This document shows positions 18,067 to 27,474 of a stretch of DNA of 64,000 nt, piece by piece. The translations under genes were made by a program, and so were the position numbers. The notes beneath the pieces are model-generated. The model had not been told where the DNA came from, made no database searches, and saw nothing but the letters and a program-made list of their open reading frames with translations. Numbering within the stretch: the stretch's first letter is position 1; each line of letters opens with the position of its first letter. Source of the DNA: Novosphingobium sediminis (GTDB lineage: Bacteria; Pseudomonadota; Alphaproteobacteria; Sphingomonadales; Sphingomonadaceae); the NCBI RefSeq assembly GCF_007991615.1, contig NZ_BJYR01000001.1, forward strand, positions 1-64,000, given 5' to 3'.

Positions 18067-21000
18067 ATGTTCACCGCGCCAGAAGCCCGTCCCGCCTTGC
18101 TGCACGCATTTCTCGCCGAACCGGCTGCCCGTTTTCCGCAAGGGGTCGCGATCGAGGTGCCGCCTGCGCGCAACCGGCCCGAGCGGCAGGTGATGACTTA
18201 TGCCGAACTGGCTGCCCTGACCGACCGGCTGGCGCTGCATCTCGCGCCCCGGCTGGAGGCGGAGCGCATTGTCGCGCTGCTGCTGCCGCGCACTTCGCCG
18301 ATGCTCTATGCGGCGCAGATTGCCGTGCTCAAGGCAGGCGGCGCCTACACCGCGGTTGATCCCTCATTTCCGGACGACCGGATCGCCGAAGTGCTCGAGG
18401 ATGCCGACGCGGTCGCGGTGCTGACCGATGCGGCGGGCGCTGCACGGCTGGGGCCGGTAGCGGGCGCGGTGCCTTTGTTGCAAATGGCCGAGCTTGCCGT
18501 GCAGGAACCGCCCGCAGGCGCGGCGCTACCGGCTGAGATCCGCGCTGATCAGCTTGCCTATGTGATCTACACGAGCGGCACGACCGGCAAGCCCAAGGGC
18601 GTGATGGTCGAGCATCGCAACGTTGCGAACCTTGTCGCCTCCGATCTCGGCGAGTTCGGGCTCGGCCCGGCAGACCGCGTGATCCAGGGGTCTTCGGCGG
18701 CCTACGACAGTTCAATCGAGGAAATCTGGCTGGCGCTTGCTTCTGGCGCGACGCTGGTGGTGATGGACGACGAGGCCGCGCGGCTTGGCCCCGATATCGT
18801 CGAGTGGCTTCGCAATGAACGCGCCACCGTGTTCTGCCCCCCGCCGACATTGCTGCGCAGCAGCGGCTGCCGCGATCCCGAAAGCGCGCTACCCGATCTC
18901 AAGCTGCTCTACGTTGGCGGCGAAGCACTGCCGCGCGATATTGCGGACCGCTGGGCCAAGGGGCGCCGGATGGTCAACGGCTACGGACCGACTGAATGCG
19001 CCGTGACTTGCCTGCGCGGGGTAATCGTCCCCGGCGGGCCGATCACCATCGGCCGCCCGGTGCCGAGCATGTCTGCCTATGTGCTCGATGATGCGTTGCA
19101 GTCGGTTGCGGAGGGCGAACAGGGGGAGCTGTGCATGGGCGGCGCGGGCGTCGCACGCGGCTATCGCCAGCGTGAGGACCTGACCGCCGAGAAGTTCGTC
19201 GATCATCCCACCTGCGGGCGCATCTACCGCACCGGAGACCTCGTTCACCGCGAGCCGGACGGCAACTTGTTCTACCACGGCCGCATTGACGCACAGGTCA
19301 AGATCCGCGGCTACCGTGTCGAACTGGGCGAGATCGAGGCCCGCCTCGCCGCATTGCCGGGCGTGCGCGCGGCGGCAGCGCGCTTGCAGGAAGCCGGCGG
19401 CGTGCCGGAACTCGTCGCCTATGTCGTGGCGGGGGAGGGCGTCACCGCGCTCGATCCGGACGACTTGCGAACCCAGCTTGCGAGCACCGTGCCGAGCTAC
19501 ATGGTGCCGCGCCGGATCGGTCTGCTGGACGAGCTTCCCACCACGGTTGGCGGCAAGCTCAACCGCGCGGCCTTGCCGGCGATGACGTTCACCGCCGATG
19601 CAGCAGCGTCCGCTCGCGATCTCGTGCCACCCGCAACCCCGCTTGAAGCCGCGCTTGCGGCTGCCTTTGCCGATATCCTGACGCAGCCCGGCGGCGTTTC
19701 GGTGGAAGACGATTTCTTCGAGGACCTCGGCGGCGATTCCCTCAGCGCAGCGTTGCTCGTCACCCTGCTGCGCGAGGAAGGCGCGGCGGATTGGGTCACT
19801 GTCAGCGATATCTACGCTGCGCGCACCGTCCGAGCGCTGGCCGCACTGGGCGAGGAGGCCAATGCGGCGTCCGCCATTGCCGGGCAGCACAAGGCGCCAG
19901 AACTTGTCCGCGAAGGCAAGGCGCAGCCGCTGCTCGCCAATGTCGTGCAGCTTGCGTGGCTGGCGGGTGAGCTGGCGTTTGGCGGCTGGGTCAGCTGGGC
20001 GGTGGCGTGGGAGCTGTTCCCGCTGCTGTTCGACAAGCTTGATCTTGTCGGCTTCGTGCTGCTGACGCCGCTCATCACCGTGGCGGGTGTTGCGCTCTAT
20101 CTGCCGGTTTCGGTCGGCTTCACGCTCTTTGTCAAATGGATCGCGCTAGGCCGTTATCGACCCGTGCGGGCACCGGTGTGGAGCCCCTATCACCTGCGCC
20201 ATTGGGTTACCGTGCAATCGGCGCGGCTGATCCCCTGGCCGATGCTTTCAGGCACCGTGTTCCAGAACGCGGTGCTGCGCCTGCTTGGCGCGAAGATCGG
20301 ACGCGGCGTGCATATCCACCGCGGCGTGCACCTGCATCGCGGCGGTTGGGATCTGCTGGAGATCGGCGATAACGTGACGCTGGGGCAGGACGCGCATATC
20401 GGCCTCGTCGAATATGATCGCGGTGATATCGTGGTCGGGCGGATCGTGATCGAGGCTGATGCCACGCTGCAGACCCGCGCGACCATCGAGCATGATTGCC
20501 GCATCGGGGCAGGTAGCGTCATCGCGCCGCTCTCGGTGGTAAACCCTGGCACCACGGTGCCCGCCGGCGAACTGTGGGACGGTGTCCCGGCGCGCAGCGT
20601 CGGCCCGGCACCCGCGGCACCGGCACTCACCGCCCGCGGCCGGAGGCTCCATCCGGTCACACACGGCTTTGCTACCCTCGCTGCCGAAGGCGTCGCGACG
20701 ATGCTCGGTGCGCTGCCGACCGGCCTGCTCGCGTTGCTGCTGTGCTATTTGCTGGATGTCGGTTCTGAAGAAATCTGGGTGTGGATATACGAGCCAAGGC
20801 TCGATCCGCATGTGCTCGCCGTCGTATTCGGCGTGACGATGATCAGCGTCCCCATCAGCCTCGTGTGGAGCGCGCTGATGGTGCGTTTCATGGGGCGCGT
20901 GCAGCCCGGCGTGATCGATCGCTGGAGCCTTGCCTATATCCGCGTCTGGCTGAAATCGGCGACGACCTTCAATGCCGGGCAGTGGCTTTCGGGCACGCTG

Positions 21001-22059
21001 TTCTGGAAGCAGTGGCTGCGCCTTGCGGGTGCGAACATCGGCGAGAAGTGCGAGATCAGCACGATCTTCGACGTCACGCCCGAACTCGTCACCATCGGTG
21101 CAGAAACGTTCTTTGCCGATGGCATCTACCTCGGCGGTCCCGAAATCTCGCGCGGCACAGTGCTGCTTGCGCCGATCGTGCTCGGGCGCAACACGTTCCT
21201 TGGCAATCACGCGGTGATCCCGGCGGGCGAAGTGCTGCCGGACGATATCCTGATCGGCATCAGCACGGTGGCGAACGCGCAGGAGATTTCAGCGGGCCAA
21301 TCGCGCTTCGGCCGGCCGAGCTTCGATCTCCCCCGCCGTCAGGTGGTGGAAATGGACCGCAGCCTCACCCACGATCCTTCGCCAATCCGCTATTTCAACC
21401 GCGTGTTCTGGGAACTCCTGCGCTTCGTGCTCCCGGTCGGTCCGTTGCTGGCCACAGTGCTATGGTACAAGCTGCTCGTCGAGGGTGCGCCTGAATCGAC
21501 CGATCTGGAGTTCGCGCTGATCGTCATCCCGTTGGCGACGCTCGCCCCGCTCCTTGCCCTGCTGCTGGCAGTGACCGTGCTCAAGTGGACGCTGATGGGC
21601 CGCGTGAAGCCAGGCCAGCACGCGCTGTGGTCCTGTTGGGCGAGCCGCTGGGACTTCGTCTTCGTCGCTTGGGCGCGCTACGCCAACGCCATCCTTCAGC
21701 AACTCGAAGGCACCTTCCTGCTGACGCTCTATCTGCGCCTCATGGGCCTCAAGATCGGCAAGCGCGCGGTGCTGGGGCCGCAGTTCTCGCAGGTCGTCGA
21801 TCCTGACATGATCGAGATCGGCGATGGTGCGACCGTCACGGCGTTCTTCCAGGCCCATACCTTCGAGGACCGCGTGCTCAAGGTGGACAAGGTGCGGATC
21901 ATGGCCGGCGCGACTATCAGTTCAGGCACCGTGCCGCTCTATGGCTGCTTGGTGGGTGAGGGCGCGCATGTCGGCCCCGGGAGCGTCATCATGAAGCAGG
22001 AGAGCCTGATTCCGGGCCTTTCCTATCAGGGCGTCCCGCTCAAGGTGGTCCGAAACTAG
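18067..22059 (+). CDS. Pls/PosA-type membrane NRPS (A-PCP-TM-LbH x3)
   Basis: A 1330-residue synthetase. An adenylation domain covers about residues 10-505 (YTSGTTGKPKG at 168-178, GYGPTE at 305-310, GYRVELGEIE at 415-424). A carrier domain follows, with phosphopantetheine Ser558 in LGGDSL. The remainder has several hydrophobic segments alternating with three hexapeptide left-handed beta-helix domains at about 742-838, 989-1065 and 1227-1328. There is no condensation or thioesterase domain. This architecture matches epsilon-poly-lysine synthetase (Pls) and relatives, in which the membrane-bound C-terminal part joins activated amino acids into short isopeptide homopolymers. By my reading the pocket residues are D-S-E-C-Y-G-G-V-T, keeping the Asp that binds the alpha-amino group. 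The actual monomer is unknown. Confidence 0.92.
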   Translation: MFTAPEARPALLHAFLAEPAARFPQGVAIEVPPARNRPERQVMTYAELAALTDRLALHLAPRLEAERIVALLLPRTSPMLYAAQIAVLKAGGAYTAVDPSFPDDRIAEVLEDADAVAVLTDAAGAARLGPVAGAVPLLQMAELAVQEPPAGAALPAEIRADQLAYVIYTSGTTGKPKGVMVEHRNVANLVASDLGEFGLGPADRVIQGSSAAYDSSIEEIWLALASGATLVVMDDEAARLGPDIVEWLRNERATVFCPPPTLLRSSGCRDPESALPDLKLLYVGGEALPRDIADRWAKGRRMVNGYGPTECAVTCLRGVIVPGGPITIGRPVPSMSAYVLDDALQSVAEGEQGELCMGGAGVARGYRQREDLTAEKFVDHPTCGRIYRTGDLVHREPDGNLFYHGRIDAQVKIRGYRVELGEIEARLAALPGVRAAAARLQEAGGVPELVAYVVAGEGVTALDPDDLRTQLASTVPSYMVPRRIGLLDELPTTVGGKLNRAALPAMTFTADAAASARDLVPPATPLEAALAAAFADILTQPGGVSVEDDFFEDLGGDSLSAALLVTLLREEGAADWVTVSDIYAARTVRALAALGEEANAASAIAGQHKAPELVREGKAQPLLANVVQLAWLAGELAFGGWVSWAVAWELFPLLFDKLDLVGFVLLTPLITVAGVALYLPVSVGFTLFVKWIALGRYRPVRAPVWSPYHLRHWVTVQSARLIPWPMLSGTVFQNAVLRLLGAKIGRGVHIHRGVHLHRGGWDLLEIGDNVTLGQDAHIGLVEYDRGDIVVGRIVIEADATLQTRATIEHDCRIGAGSVIAPLSVVNPGTTVPAGELWDGVPARSVGPAPAAPALTARGRRLHPVTHGFATLAAEGVATMLGALPTGLLALLLCYLLDVGSEEIWVWIYEPRLDPHVLAVVFGVTMISVPISLVWSALMVRFMGRVQPGVIDRWSLAYIRVWLKSATTFNAGQWLSGTLFWKQWLRLAGANIGEKCEISTIFDVTPELVTIGAETFFADGIYLGGPEISRGTVLLAPIVLGRNTFLGNHAVIPAGEVLPDDILIGISTVANAQEISAGQSRFGRPSFDLPRRQVVEMDRSLTHDPSPIRYFNRVFWELLRFVLPVGPLLATVLWYKLLVEGAPESTDLEFALIVIPLATLAPLLALLLAVTVLKWTLMGRVKPGQHALWSCWASRWDFVFVAWARYANAILQQLEGTFLLTLYLRLMGLKIGKRAVLGPQFSQVVDPDMIEIGDGATVTAFFQAHTFEDRVLKVDKVRIMAGATISSGTVPLYGCLVGEGAHVGPGSVIMKQESLIPGLSYQGVPLKVVRN

Positions 22060-22151
22060 AGGACGAAGTCCAGCGCCGTGAGCGCATGGCCGCCGTCGAT
22101 CAGGTAGGCGCCGAGCCCGGCGCGCAAGGGGGGCACCGCCGACGTTGCCCT
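22056..22151 (-). pseudogene. Possible SDR C-terminal remnant
   Basis: A 31-codon minus-strand frame between stop codons ends in 'GAYLIDGGHALTALDFVL', resembling the C-terminus of a short-chain dehydrogenase (the (V/I)DGG end). No N-terminal part is present upstream. It could be a decayed gene end or chance. The rest of the 260-base gap to glpD (22152-22319) shows nothing recognisable. Confidence 0.2.
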
Positions 22152-22319
22152 TCAGTGTATCCGCGCCCGCAATGCCAGTGCCAGCTGAATTCCTGCTAAA
22201 TCGGCGTGCGGACAACTTCGCAATGGGCGAGCAGGGCTGTCGGCGCAATTTCGGGCAGCGCCTGCCGTAAGACGCTGAAATCCGCCGAAGACGCTGGTTA
22301 AGCAGATCTGCCAGTCTGT

Positions 22320-23819
22320 TTAGAAATTTTGCCCCGCAAGATAGGCCTCGACGGCTTCCGCTGTGCCCGGCGGCACATGCAGACCAAGCTTGCTGCGCCG
22401 ATAGAGCACGTCTTCCGCCGAGCGCGCCCATTCCTGCGCCGCCAGATAATCGACTTCCGCCTGAGTCAGGCCGCCGCCGAAATCGGTGCCCAGCGCTTCC
22501 ATGGTTTGTGCCGAGCCGAGGATTGCGCGTACGCGCGTACCGTAGGCGCGGGCAAGCCGGGTCAGAAGTGGGCGCGGCAGGCCCGGGTGAACCGCCGCGA
22601 GCTGCGCGACAAAGGCCTCGAAATCGTCGCCGGGAATATCACCGCCCGGCAGATCCGCGCCGGCGGTCCAATCACCCTTGGCGCACGGATAGAACGGCAC
22701 CAGCTTTTCGAGCGCATGCTCCGCAAGCTTGCGATAGGTGGTGATCTTGCCGCCGAACACGCTGAGCAGCGGCGCCTTCCCATCTCCGCCATCAAGATCG
22801 AGCACGTAGTCGCGCGTTACGGCCGAAGCGCTCGCGGCATGATCGTCGTAGAGCGGGCGGATGCCGGCATAGCTCCACACCACGTCTTGCGGGTGGATCT
22901 CACGCGCGAAATAGCGGCGGACCGTCTCGCACAGATAGTCGGTTTCCTCAGGCGAGATCTGCGCTTTGCCGGGCTGGCCCTGCCACGGCTCGTCGGTCGT
23001 TCCGATCAGGGTATAGTCATGCTCGTAGGGGATCGCGAAGACGATGCGGCGATCAGGGTTCTGCAGCATGAAGGCATGATCGCCATCGTAGAGCTTGGGC
23101 ACCACGATGTGACTGCCCTTGATCAGGCGCACGCCGCGATCCTGGCTGGCGCTGGCCGCGCGCTGCAGCATGTCTTCCACCCACGGGCCCGCCGCGTTGA
23201 CGAGACCCTTGGCCATCACGGTCCGAGTACCGTTGGTCCCGGCGATTTCCGCTTTCCACAGCGCGCCTTCGCGGGTTGCCGAAACCAGCTTGGTCCGCGT
23301 TTCGATCAGCGCCCCGCGTTCGGCCGCATCGCGCGCGTTGAGCACGACGAGGCGGCTGTCCTCGACCCAGCAGTCCGAATAGACGAACGCGGTCTTCGCG
23401 CCCGGCTTCAGGCCATTGCCGAGCGGCGAGCGGGCAAGGTTCACCGTGCGCGTGGCCGGCAGCTTCTTGCGCCCGCCGAGGTTGTCATAAAGGAACAGGC
23501 CGAGCCGCACGAGCCATGCGGGACGGGGCGAATTCATCTGCGGCAGCACGAAGGCGAGCGGCCAGATGATGTGCGGGGCCATGCCCAGCAGCCGTTCGCG
23601 CTCGATCAGCGCCTCGCGGACGAGGCGGAACTCGTAGTATTCGAGATAGCGCAGGCCGCCGTGAATCAGCTTGGTGCTTGCCGAGGACGTGTGGCTGGCA
23701 AGGTCTTCCTGCTCGACGAGCAGCACGGAAAGGCCGCGCCCGGCAGCATCGCGGGCAATGCCTGTGCCGTTGATCCCCCCGCCGACGATCAGCAGGTCAT
23801 AGGTTTCCGGATCCGGCAC
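22320..23819 (-). CDS. glpD: Aerobic glycerol-3-phosphate dehydrogenase
   Basis: A 499-residue membrane-associated FAD enzyme that oxidises sn-glycerol-3-phosphate to dihydroxyacetone phosphate and passes electrons to quinone. GTG at 23819 with AGGAG seven bases upstream gives a normal start ('VPDPETYDLLIVGGG'). The frame is open further upstream but is not conserved there. Family signatures present are the N-terminal GGGINGTGIARDAAGRG motif, 'TSSASTKLIHGGLRYLE', and a C-terminal region with 'FGGKITTYRKLAEHAL'. No glycerol kinase or facilitator is adjacent. Confidence 0.93.
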   Translation of the reverse strand: MPDPETYDLLIVGGGINGTGIARDAAGRGLSVLLVEQEDLASHTSSASTKLIHGGLRYLEYYEFRLVREALIERERLLGMAPHIIWPLAFVLPQMNSPRPAWLVRLGLFLYDNLGGRKKLPATRTVNLARSPLGNGLKPGAKTAFVYSDCWVEDSRLVVLNARDAAERGALIETRTKLVSATREGALWKAEIAGTNGTRTVMAKGLVNAAGPWVEDMLQRAASASQDRGVRLIKGSHIVVPKLYDGDHAFMLQNPDRRIVFAIPYEHDYTLIGTTDEPWQGQPGKAQISPEETDYLCETVRRYFAREIHPQDVVWSYAGIRPLYDDHAASASAVTRDYVLDLDGGDGKAPLLSVFGGKITTYRKLAEHALEKLVPFYPCAKGDWTAGADLPGGDIPGDDFEAFVAQLAAVHPGLPRPLLTRLARAYGTRVRAILGSAQTMEALGTDFGGGLTQAEVDYLAAQEWARSAEDVLYRRSKLGLHVPPGTAEAVEAYLAGQNF

Positions 23820-23873
23820 TTGAATGCTCCTGCCTGCCAATGTGGCACTTGTGTGGTGGCGCCCGCTCCTTAG

Positions 23874-23887
23874 CCACGCGTGCGTGG
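23874..23887. promoter_or_regulatory. Perfect palindrome upstream of glpD
   Basis: CCACGC and GCGTGG are separated by two bases, about 55 bases upstream of the glpD start in a 253-base gap between divergent genes. A regulator site is possible but no matching regulator is encoded next to it. Confidence 0.25.
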
Positions 23888-24072
23888 TCGGACAAATGCA
23901 GCTAGCGCAAGGCGGGATGCGATTACAAGATAGCGTGAGGGCAGGATAATGCGGTAACAAGAGTTATGCGAGAGGTAAGGACAAGCCGGGTGGATAACCG
24001 GGGAACCCCATCGAACCATGCGGATTGCGCGCTGTTTGGCGTCTGCAACCCTGCCATCAGGATGATTCGCGC

Positions 24073-25377
24073 TTGAGGCCGCTGTCGGTTTTTGCGGCGA
24101 TGCTGAGCGCGTCGTCCGTTGCCGCCGCGCCTGCCGAAGCCGCGTCGCCGCCCAGCATTCCGGAAATCGGCGCCCCCGTGCTTGCCGCGCTCGGCCCCAA
24201 CGGCGTTGGCGTGATCGAGAAGACGGTGGTCGACAAGGGCGGGGTCGATCCGCTTGGCACGCTCGCCAAAGGTGCGCTGGTCCGCGCCGATCGCACCATG
24301 CCGCTGGTGATCTGGTATCCTGCGCATGTTGGCCCCAAGGACCGCCGCGCGACATATCGTGCCAGCCTTGTTTCCGAGCCGCCCAAGGCGCCTGCCTATT
24401 TCACCGTGCCGGCACTGGCGGTGAGCGATGCCAAGCCCGCCGGACAGGGCTATCCGATCGTCCTGCTCTCGCATGGCTACAACAACGATCCGGTCATGCT
24501 TTCGTGGCTGGGCGAGAATCTGGCGACCAAGGGTTATGTCGTCGTGGCGATCCGTCACCGCGATCCGCCGATCACTGATACATCGAAGACCCCCGCGACC
24601 CTGATCCGTCGTCCGCTTGATATCACTTACGTGCTGCGCCGGATTCGCGGCGGGCTGCTTGGGTCGCTCGGCGATTCGACGCGTATCGCGCTCGCGGGCT
24701 ATTCGTTCGGCGGCTACGGTGCGCTGACGGTGGCGGGCGCACAGCTTGATGCGGCGAGCCCGGCTGTCGGGCGCCTGCCGTCCGCCCTGATCGAACGCTA
24801 CACAGGCAACGGGCCTGATGCTGCCGCGCTACATGATCCCGCGATCAAGGCCGTTGTCGCCATCGCTCCGGCTGGCGGTGCGCCTTGGGCGGCTTGGGGC
24901 GGCAATGGCCTTTCCGCGATCAAGGCACCGCTGCTGGTCGTGGCTGGCACGGCAGACCGCACCGTTGGCTACGATCCCGGTCCCGCTGCGATCTTCCGTG
25001 ACGCCAAGGGTTCGAACCGCTGGCTGCTGGCGCTCAAGGGCGCGGGCCATGCCATCGGAACCAATCCTGCCCCCGCCGAAATGCGCGGCACCGTGTGGGA
25101 TTTCGACTGGTTCGAGGACCGCATGTGGCGCAAGCCGCGCGTCAACTCCATCGCGCTCCACTTCATCACCGCCTTCCTCGACATGCAGCTCAAGGGGGAG
25201 ATGGCCAAGGCCGAATACCTCGACGTGCCGTCAGAGGAATCCGATGGCGCCAAGTGGACGAGCGCGGACAAGCGCTATGATGCGGTGAGCGAGGGCGGCG
25301 CGAACCCGACCTGGAAGGGCTTCGTCAAGGATCACCAAGACGGATTGCTGCTGAAACATCTGCCGCCTGCGCCTTAG
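24073..25377 (+). CDS. Exported alpha/beta hydrolase (dienelactone hydrolase/lipase-like)
   Basis: A 434-residue protein from a TTG start that gives a clean signal peptide (cleavage near AAA-P, residue 20). AGGA lies about ten bases upstream. ATG at 24025 is in frame but would put 16 polar residues before the signal. The serine-hydrolase elbow is GYSFGG, the oxyanion region 'LLSHGYNN', and the late acid and base are in 'AGTADRT' and 'GAGHAIG'. It resembles the PAF-acetylhydrolase/chlorophyllase-like group acting on esters in the envelope. It is divergent from glpD. The natural ester is unknown. Confidence 0.8.
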   Translation: MRPLSVFAAMLSASSVAAAPAEAASPPSIPEIGAPVLAALGPNGVGVIEKTVVDKGGVDPLGTLAKGALVRADRTMPLVIWYPAHVGPKDRRATYRASLVSEPPKAPAYFTVPALAVSDAKPAGQGYPIVLLSHGYNNDPVMLSWLGENLATKGYVVVAIRHRDPPITDTSKTPATLIRRPLDITYVLRRIRGGLLGSLGDSTRIALAGYSFGGYGALTVAGAQLDAASPAVGRLPSALIERYTGNGPDAAALHDPAIKAVVAIAPAGGAPWAAWGGNGLSAIKAPLLVVAGTADRTVGYDPGPAAIFRDAKGSNRWLLALKGAGHAIGTNPAPAEMRGTVWDFDWFEDRMWRKPRVNSIALHFITAFLDMQLKGEMAKAEYLDVPSEESDGAKWTSADKRYDAVSEGGANPTWKGFVKDHQDGLLLKHLPPAP

Positions 25378-25397
25378 GCGTAACGCTATGCTGCGCC

Positions 25398-26408
25398 TCA
25401 GCCGCGCATCTCCGGCACCATCTCGGTCGGCGCTTCCGCATCGCGGCCCATATCGGGTGAGAAGTGGCGGATGATCCATTCGCGCAGCAGGAAAATGGCA
25501 GGATCGCCAAGGTCTTCTGCGTGGGTCTTGAGATAGTAACCGAAGCCATCCGCCGAAACGCGGTCGTAAGGCATCACCAGTTGCCCGCTGGCGATTTCCT
25601 GCGCGAACATGTCGATGTCCGCCAGCACCACGCCCGAGGCGCCAATGGCATAGCGGACGGCCGAAAACGCGGTATCGAAGGCAAGGCCGTCGTTCGTCTC
25701 GATCGCAAGGCGCTGCTGCGCGGCATAGCTTGACCACAGCAGTCCGCGCGGCTCGCCTTCGAGTTTCACGTGCAGCAGTTCGTTGTCACGCAGGAACTGG
25801 TCGAACGCCTTGCCCTTGTGCGCCGCCGCCGTATCCGGCGAGCATAGCGGGGCGACGCGGACCATCCACAGCAGGTCGGCCACCGCATCGTCGACATTGG
25901 GGCGGTCGAACACGATCGCCATATCGACATTGTCGCGAGGTGCGCCGGTGACGTTCGACGTCACCACATCGATGCGGATTTCCGGATGTTCCTTGTGGAA
26001 CTTGGCCAGCAGCGGCAGCGCGTTCTGGTAAAGCAGGGAGGGCGGGATATGCAGCCGGATCGGTCGGCTCTCCAGATCCTTGTTGCGGATGGTGTTGATC
26101 GTCTGCTCCATCCGGTCGAGGCATTTGCTCACGACCGGCAGCAGGATCGAGCCTGCGGGAGTCAGTTTCAGGCCGGTCGGTCCACGCTCGAACAGCGGGC
26201 GACCGATCAGATCCTCAAGGCTGGAGACATGGCGGCTCATCGCGCTTTGCGACACCGTAAGGGCCTGTGCCCCGGCGGTGAAGCTCATGTGCCGTCCCAC
26301 CGCCTCGAACGCACGCAGCGCGTTCAGCGGCAGCCAGCGGCGGTTGATGAGGCGATCGGGCGCGATCTCGGTTTCTCCCTTGAACGGCTGGCATTTTGCT
26401 CCCCGCAT
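25398..26408 (-). CDS. LysR-family regulator (GcvA-like)
   Basis: A 336-residue LysR protein. The segment 'RWLPLNALRAFEAVGRHMSFTAGAQAL' is the GcvA-type N-terminal winged helix, preceded by an unusual extension of about 24 residues. The ATG at 26408 has only weak ribosome-site support, but no better in-frame start was seen. The effector domain follows from about residue 115. It is divergent from a second LysR gene (26506), and a TTGA-N6-TCAA box overlaps its own start, suggesting autoregulation. Confidence 0.85.
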   Translation of the reverse strand: MRGAKCQPFKGETEIAPDRLINRRWLPLNALRAFEAVGRHMSFTAGAQALTVSQSAMSRHVSSLEDLIGRPLFERGPTGLKLTPAGSILLPVVSKCLDRMEQTINTIRNKDLESRPIRLHIPPSLLYQNALPLLAKFHKEHPEIRIDVVTSNVTGAPRDNVDMAIVFDRPNVDDAVADLLWMVRVAPLCSPDTAAAHKGKAFDQFLRDNELLHVKLEGEPRGLLWSSYAAQQRLAIETNDGLAFDTAFSAVRYAIGASGVVLADIDMFAQEIASGQLVMPYDRVSADGFGYYLKTHAEDLGDPAIFLLREWIIRHFSPDMGRDAEAPTEMVPEMRG

Positions 26409-26422
26409 TGATCTACGTCAAT
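26407..26422. promoter_or_regulatory. Candidate LysR box overlapping a LysR start
   Basis: ATTGA and TCAAT flank six bases, which also fits the T-N11-A pattern of LysR-type operators. It overlaps the start codon of the GcvA-like gene in the 97-base gap between two divergent LysR genes. Binding is inferred. Confidence 0.35.
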
Positions 26423-26465
26423 CCGCGTTACCCCTCGTTAACACGCTTGCTCCATGATAACGGTT

Positions 26466-26471
26466 TATAAT
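26466..26471 (+). promoter_or_regulatory. Candidate -10 element (TATAAT)
   Basis: A consensus TATAAT lies 34 bases upstream of the plus-strand LysR start in an AT-rich stretch unusual for this window. No good -35 hexamer is found at 16-18 bases, so an activator may be needed. Confidence 0.35.
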
Positions 26472-26505
26472 ATGAGGCTTCAGGTATTTTTATCGTGAGG
26501 CGCTG

Positions 26506-27462
26506 ATGCTGCTCCCCGCCGAGTTTGATTTCCATGCGCTGGAAGTCTTCGTCCTCACTGTCGAGCTTGGCGGGATGACGGCGAGCGCGCAGCAGCTGCG
26601 CATCACGCAGTCTGCCGTCTCGCAAACCATCGCCCGGCTCGAACAGGGGATCGGCGCGACGTTGTTCGACCGCACCTTGCGTCCATTGGGTCTCACGCCC
26701 GCCGGCCGCGCGCTCTATGAACGTGCGACCCATCTGCTTGCCACCGCACGGACCATGGTCGACGAAGTCCGCGAGGGCGCCAACCAGCCGATCGACAAGG
26801 TTACGGTGGCGATGGCGGAATCGCTCGCGATCCTGCTTACTGGCCCGCTGCTCAGCCGGCTTGGCCAGCGCGTGGCGCGCTGGCGGGTGCGTTCGGGCAT
26901 TTCGCTCAACCAGCAGCAGGATTTCCTCGCGCGGCGTGTCGATCTGTTGATCACCGGCAGCAGCGTGCTGGAAAAGCAGGAAGGCGTCGTCCACCACGAC
27001 GTGTTGGATGATCCGTTCGTCCTGGTCTTTCCGCCGAGCTTTCGCGGCGTGGCCGATCCGATTGCGGCGGCGGAGGGACTGCCATTCGTGCGCTATTCGC
27101 TCGATACCGGTATGGGCCAGCGCATCGAAAGCCAGCTCACCCGGATGCGGTTGCGCCTGCCCAATGTGATCGAAGTCGATATCGTGCCGCAGCAACTCAA
27201 CGCGGTCGCGCTCGGCATCGGCTGGTCGATTACGTCGCTGCTCTGCCTTGCGGCGATGCCGGCGCTGATCCCGGACCTGCGCGTGGAACCTCTGCCGCGC
27301 GCGCGGTTCGCCCGCCGCATCCAGGTCGTCAGCCGTGCGGGCGAGCTCGGCGATCTCGCGCTGGAAACGGCGAAGCTGGCGGGCGAGACGATCCGCAAGG
27401 AAAGCCTGCCGCCCATCCTCGCGCAGTTGCCATGGGCGGAAGACCTCCTCGGTGCCAACTGA
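26506..27462 (+). CDS. LysR-family regulator next to the dioxygenase operon
   Basis: A 318-residue LysR-type regulator. GAGG lies five bases before the ATG. The winged helix is 'MTASAQQLRITQSAVSQTIARLEQGIG' at about residues 24-50, followed by the effector domain. The gene lies on the same strand 140 bases before the gamma-butyrobetaine-dioxygenase-like operon and is the best candidate for its regulator. The small molecule it senses is unknown. Confidence 0.88.
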   Translation: MLLPAEFDFHALEVFVLTVELGGMTASAQQLRITQSAVSQTIARLEQGIGATLFDRTLRPLGLTPAGRALYERATHLLATARTMVDEVREGANQPIDKVTVAMAESLAILLTGPLLSRLGQRVARWRVRSGISLNQQQDFLARRVDLLITGSSVLEKQEGVVHHDVLDDPFVLVFPPSFRGVADPIAAAEGLPFVRYSLDTGMGQRIESQLTRMRLRLPNVIEVDIVPQQLNAVALGIGWSITSLLCLAAMPALIPDLRVEPLPRARFARRIQVVSRAGELGDLALETAKLAGETIRKESLPPILAQLPWAEDLLGAN

Positions 27463-27474
27463 TCCATCGATGCG

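Noticed and set aside
22329..23873. A 514-codon plus-strand frame opposite glpD
   Set aside because: The minus-strand frame is unmistakable GlpD; the plus translation has no recognisable features.
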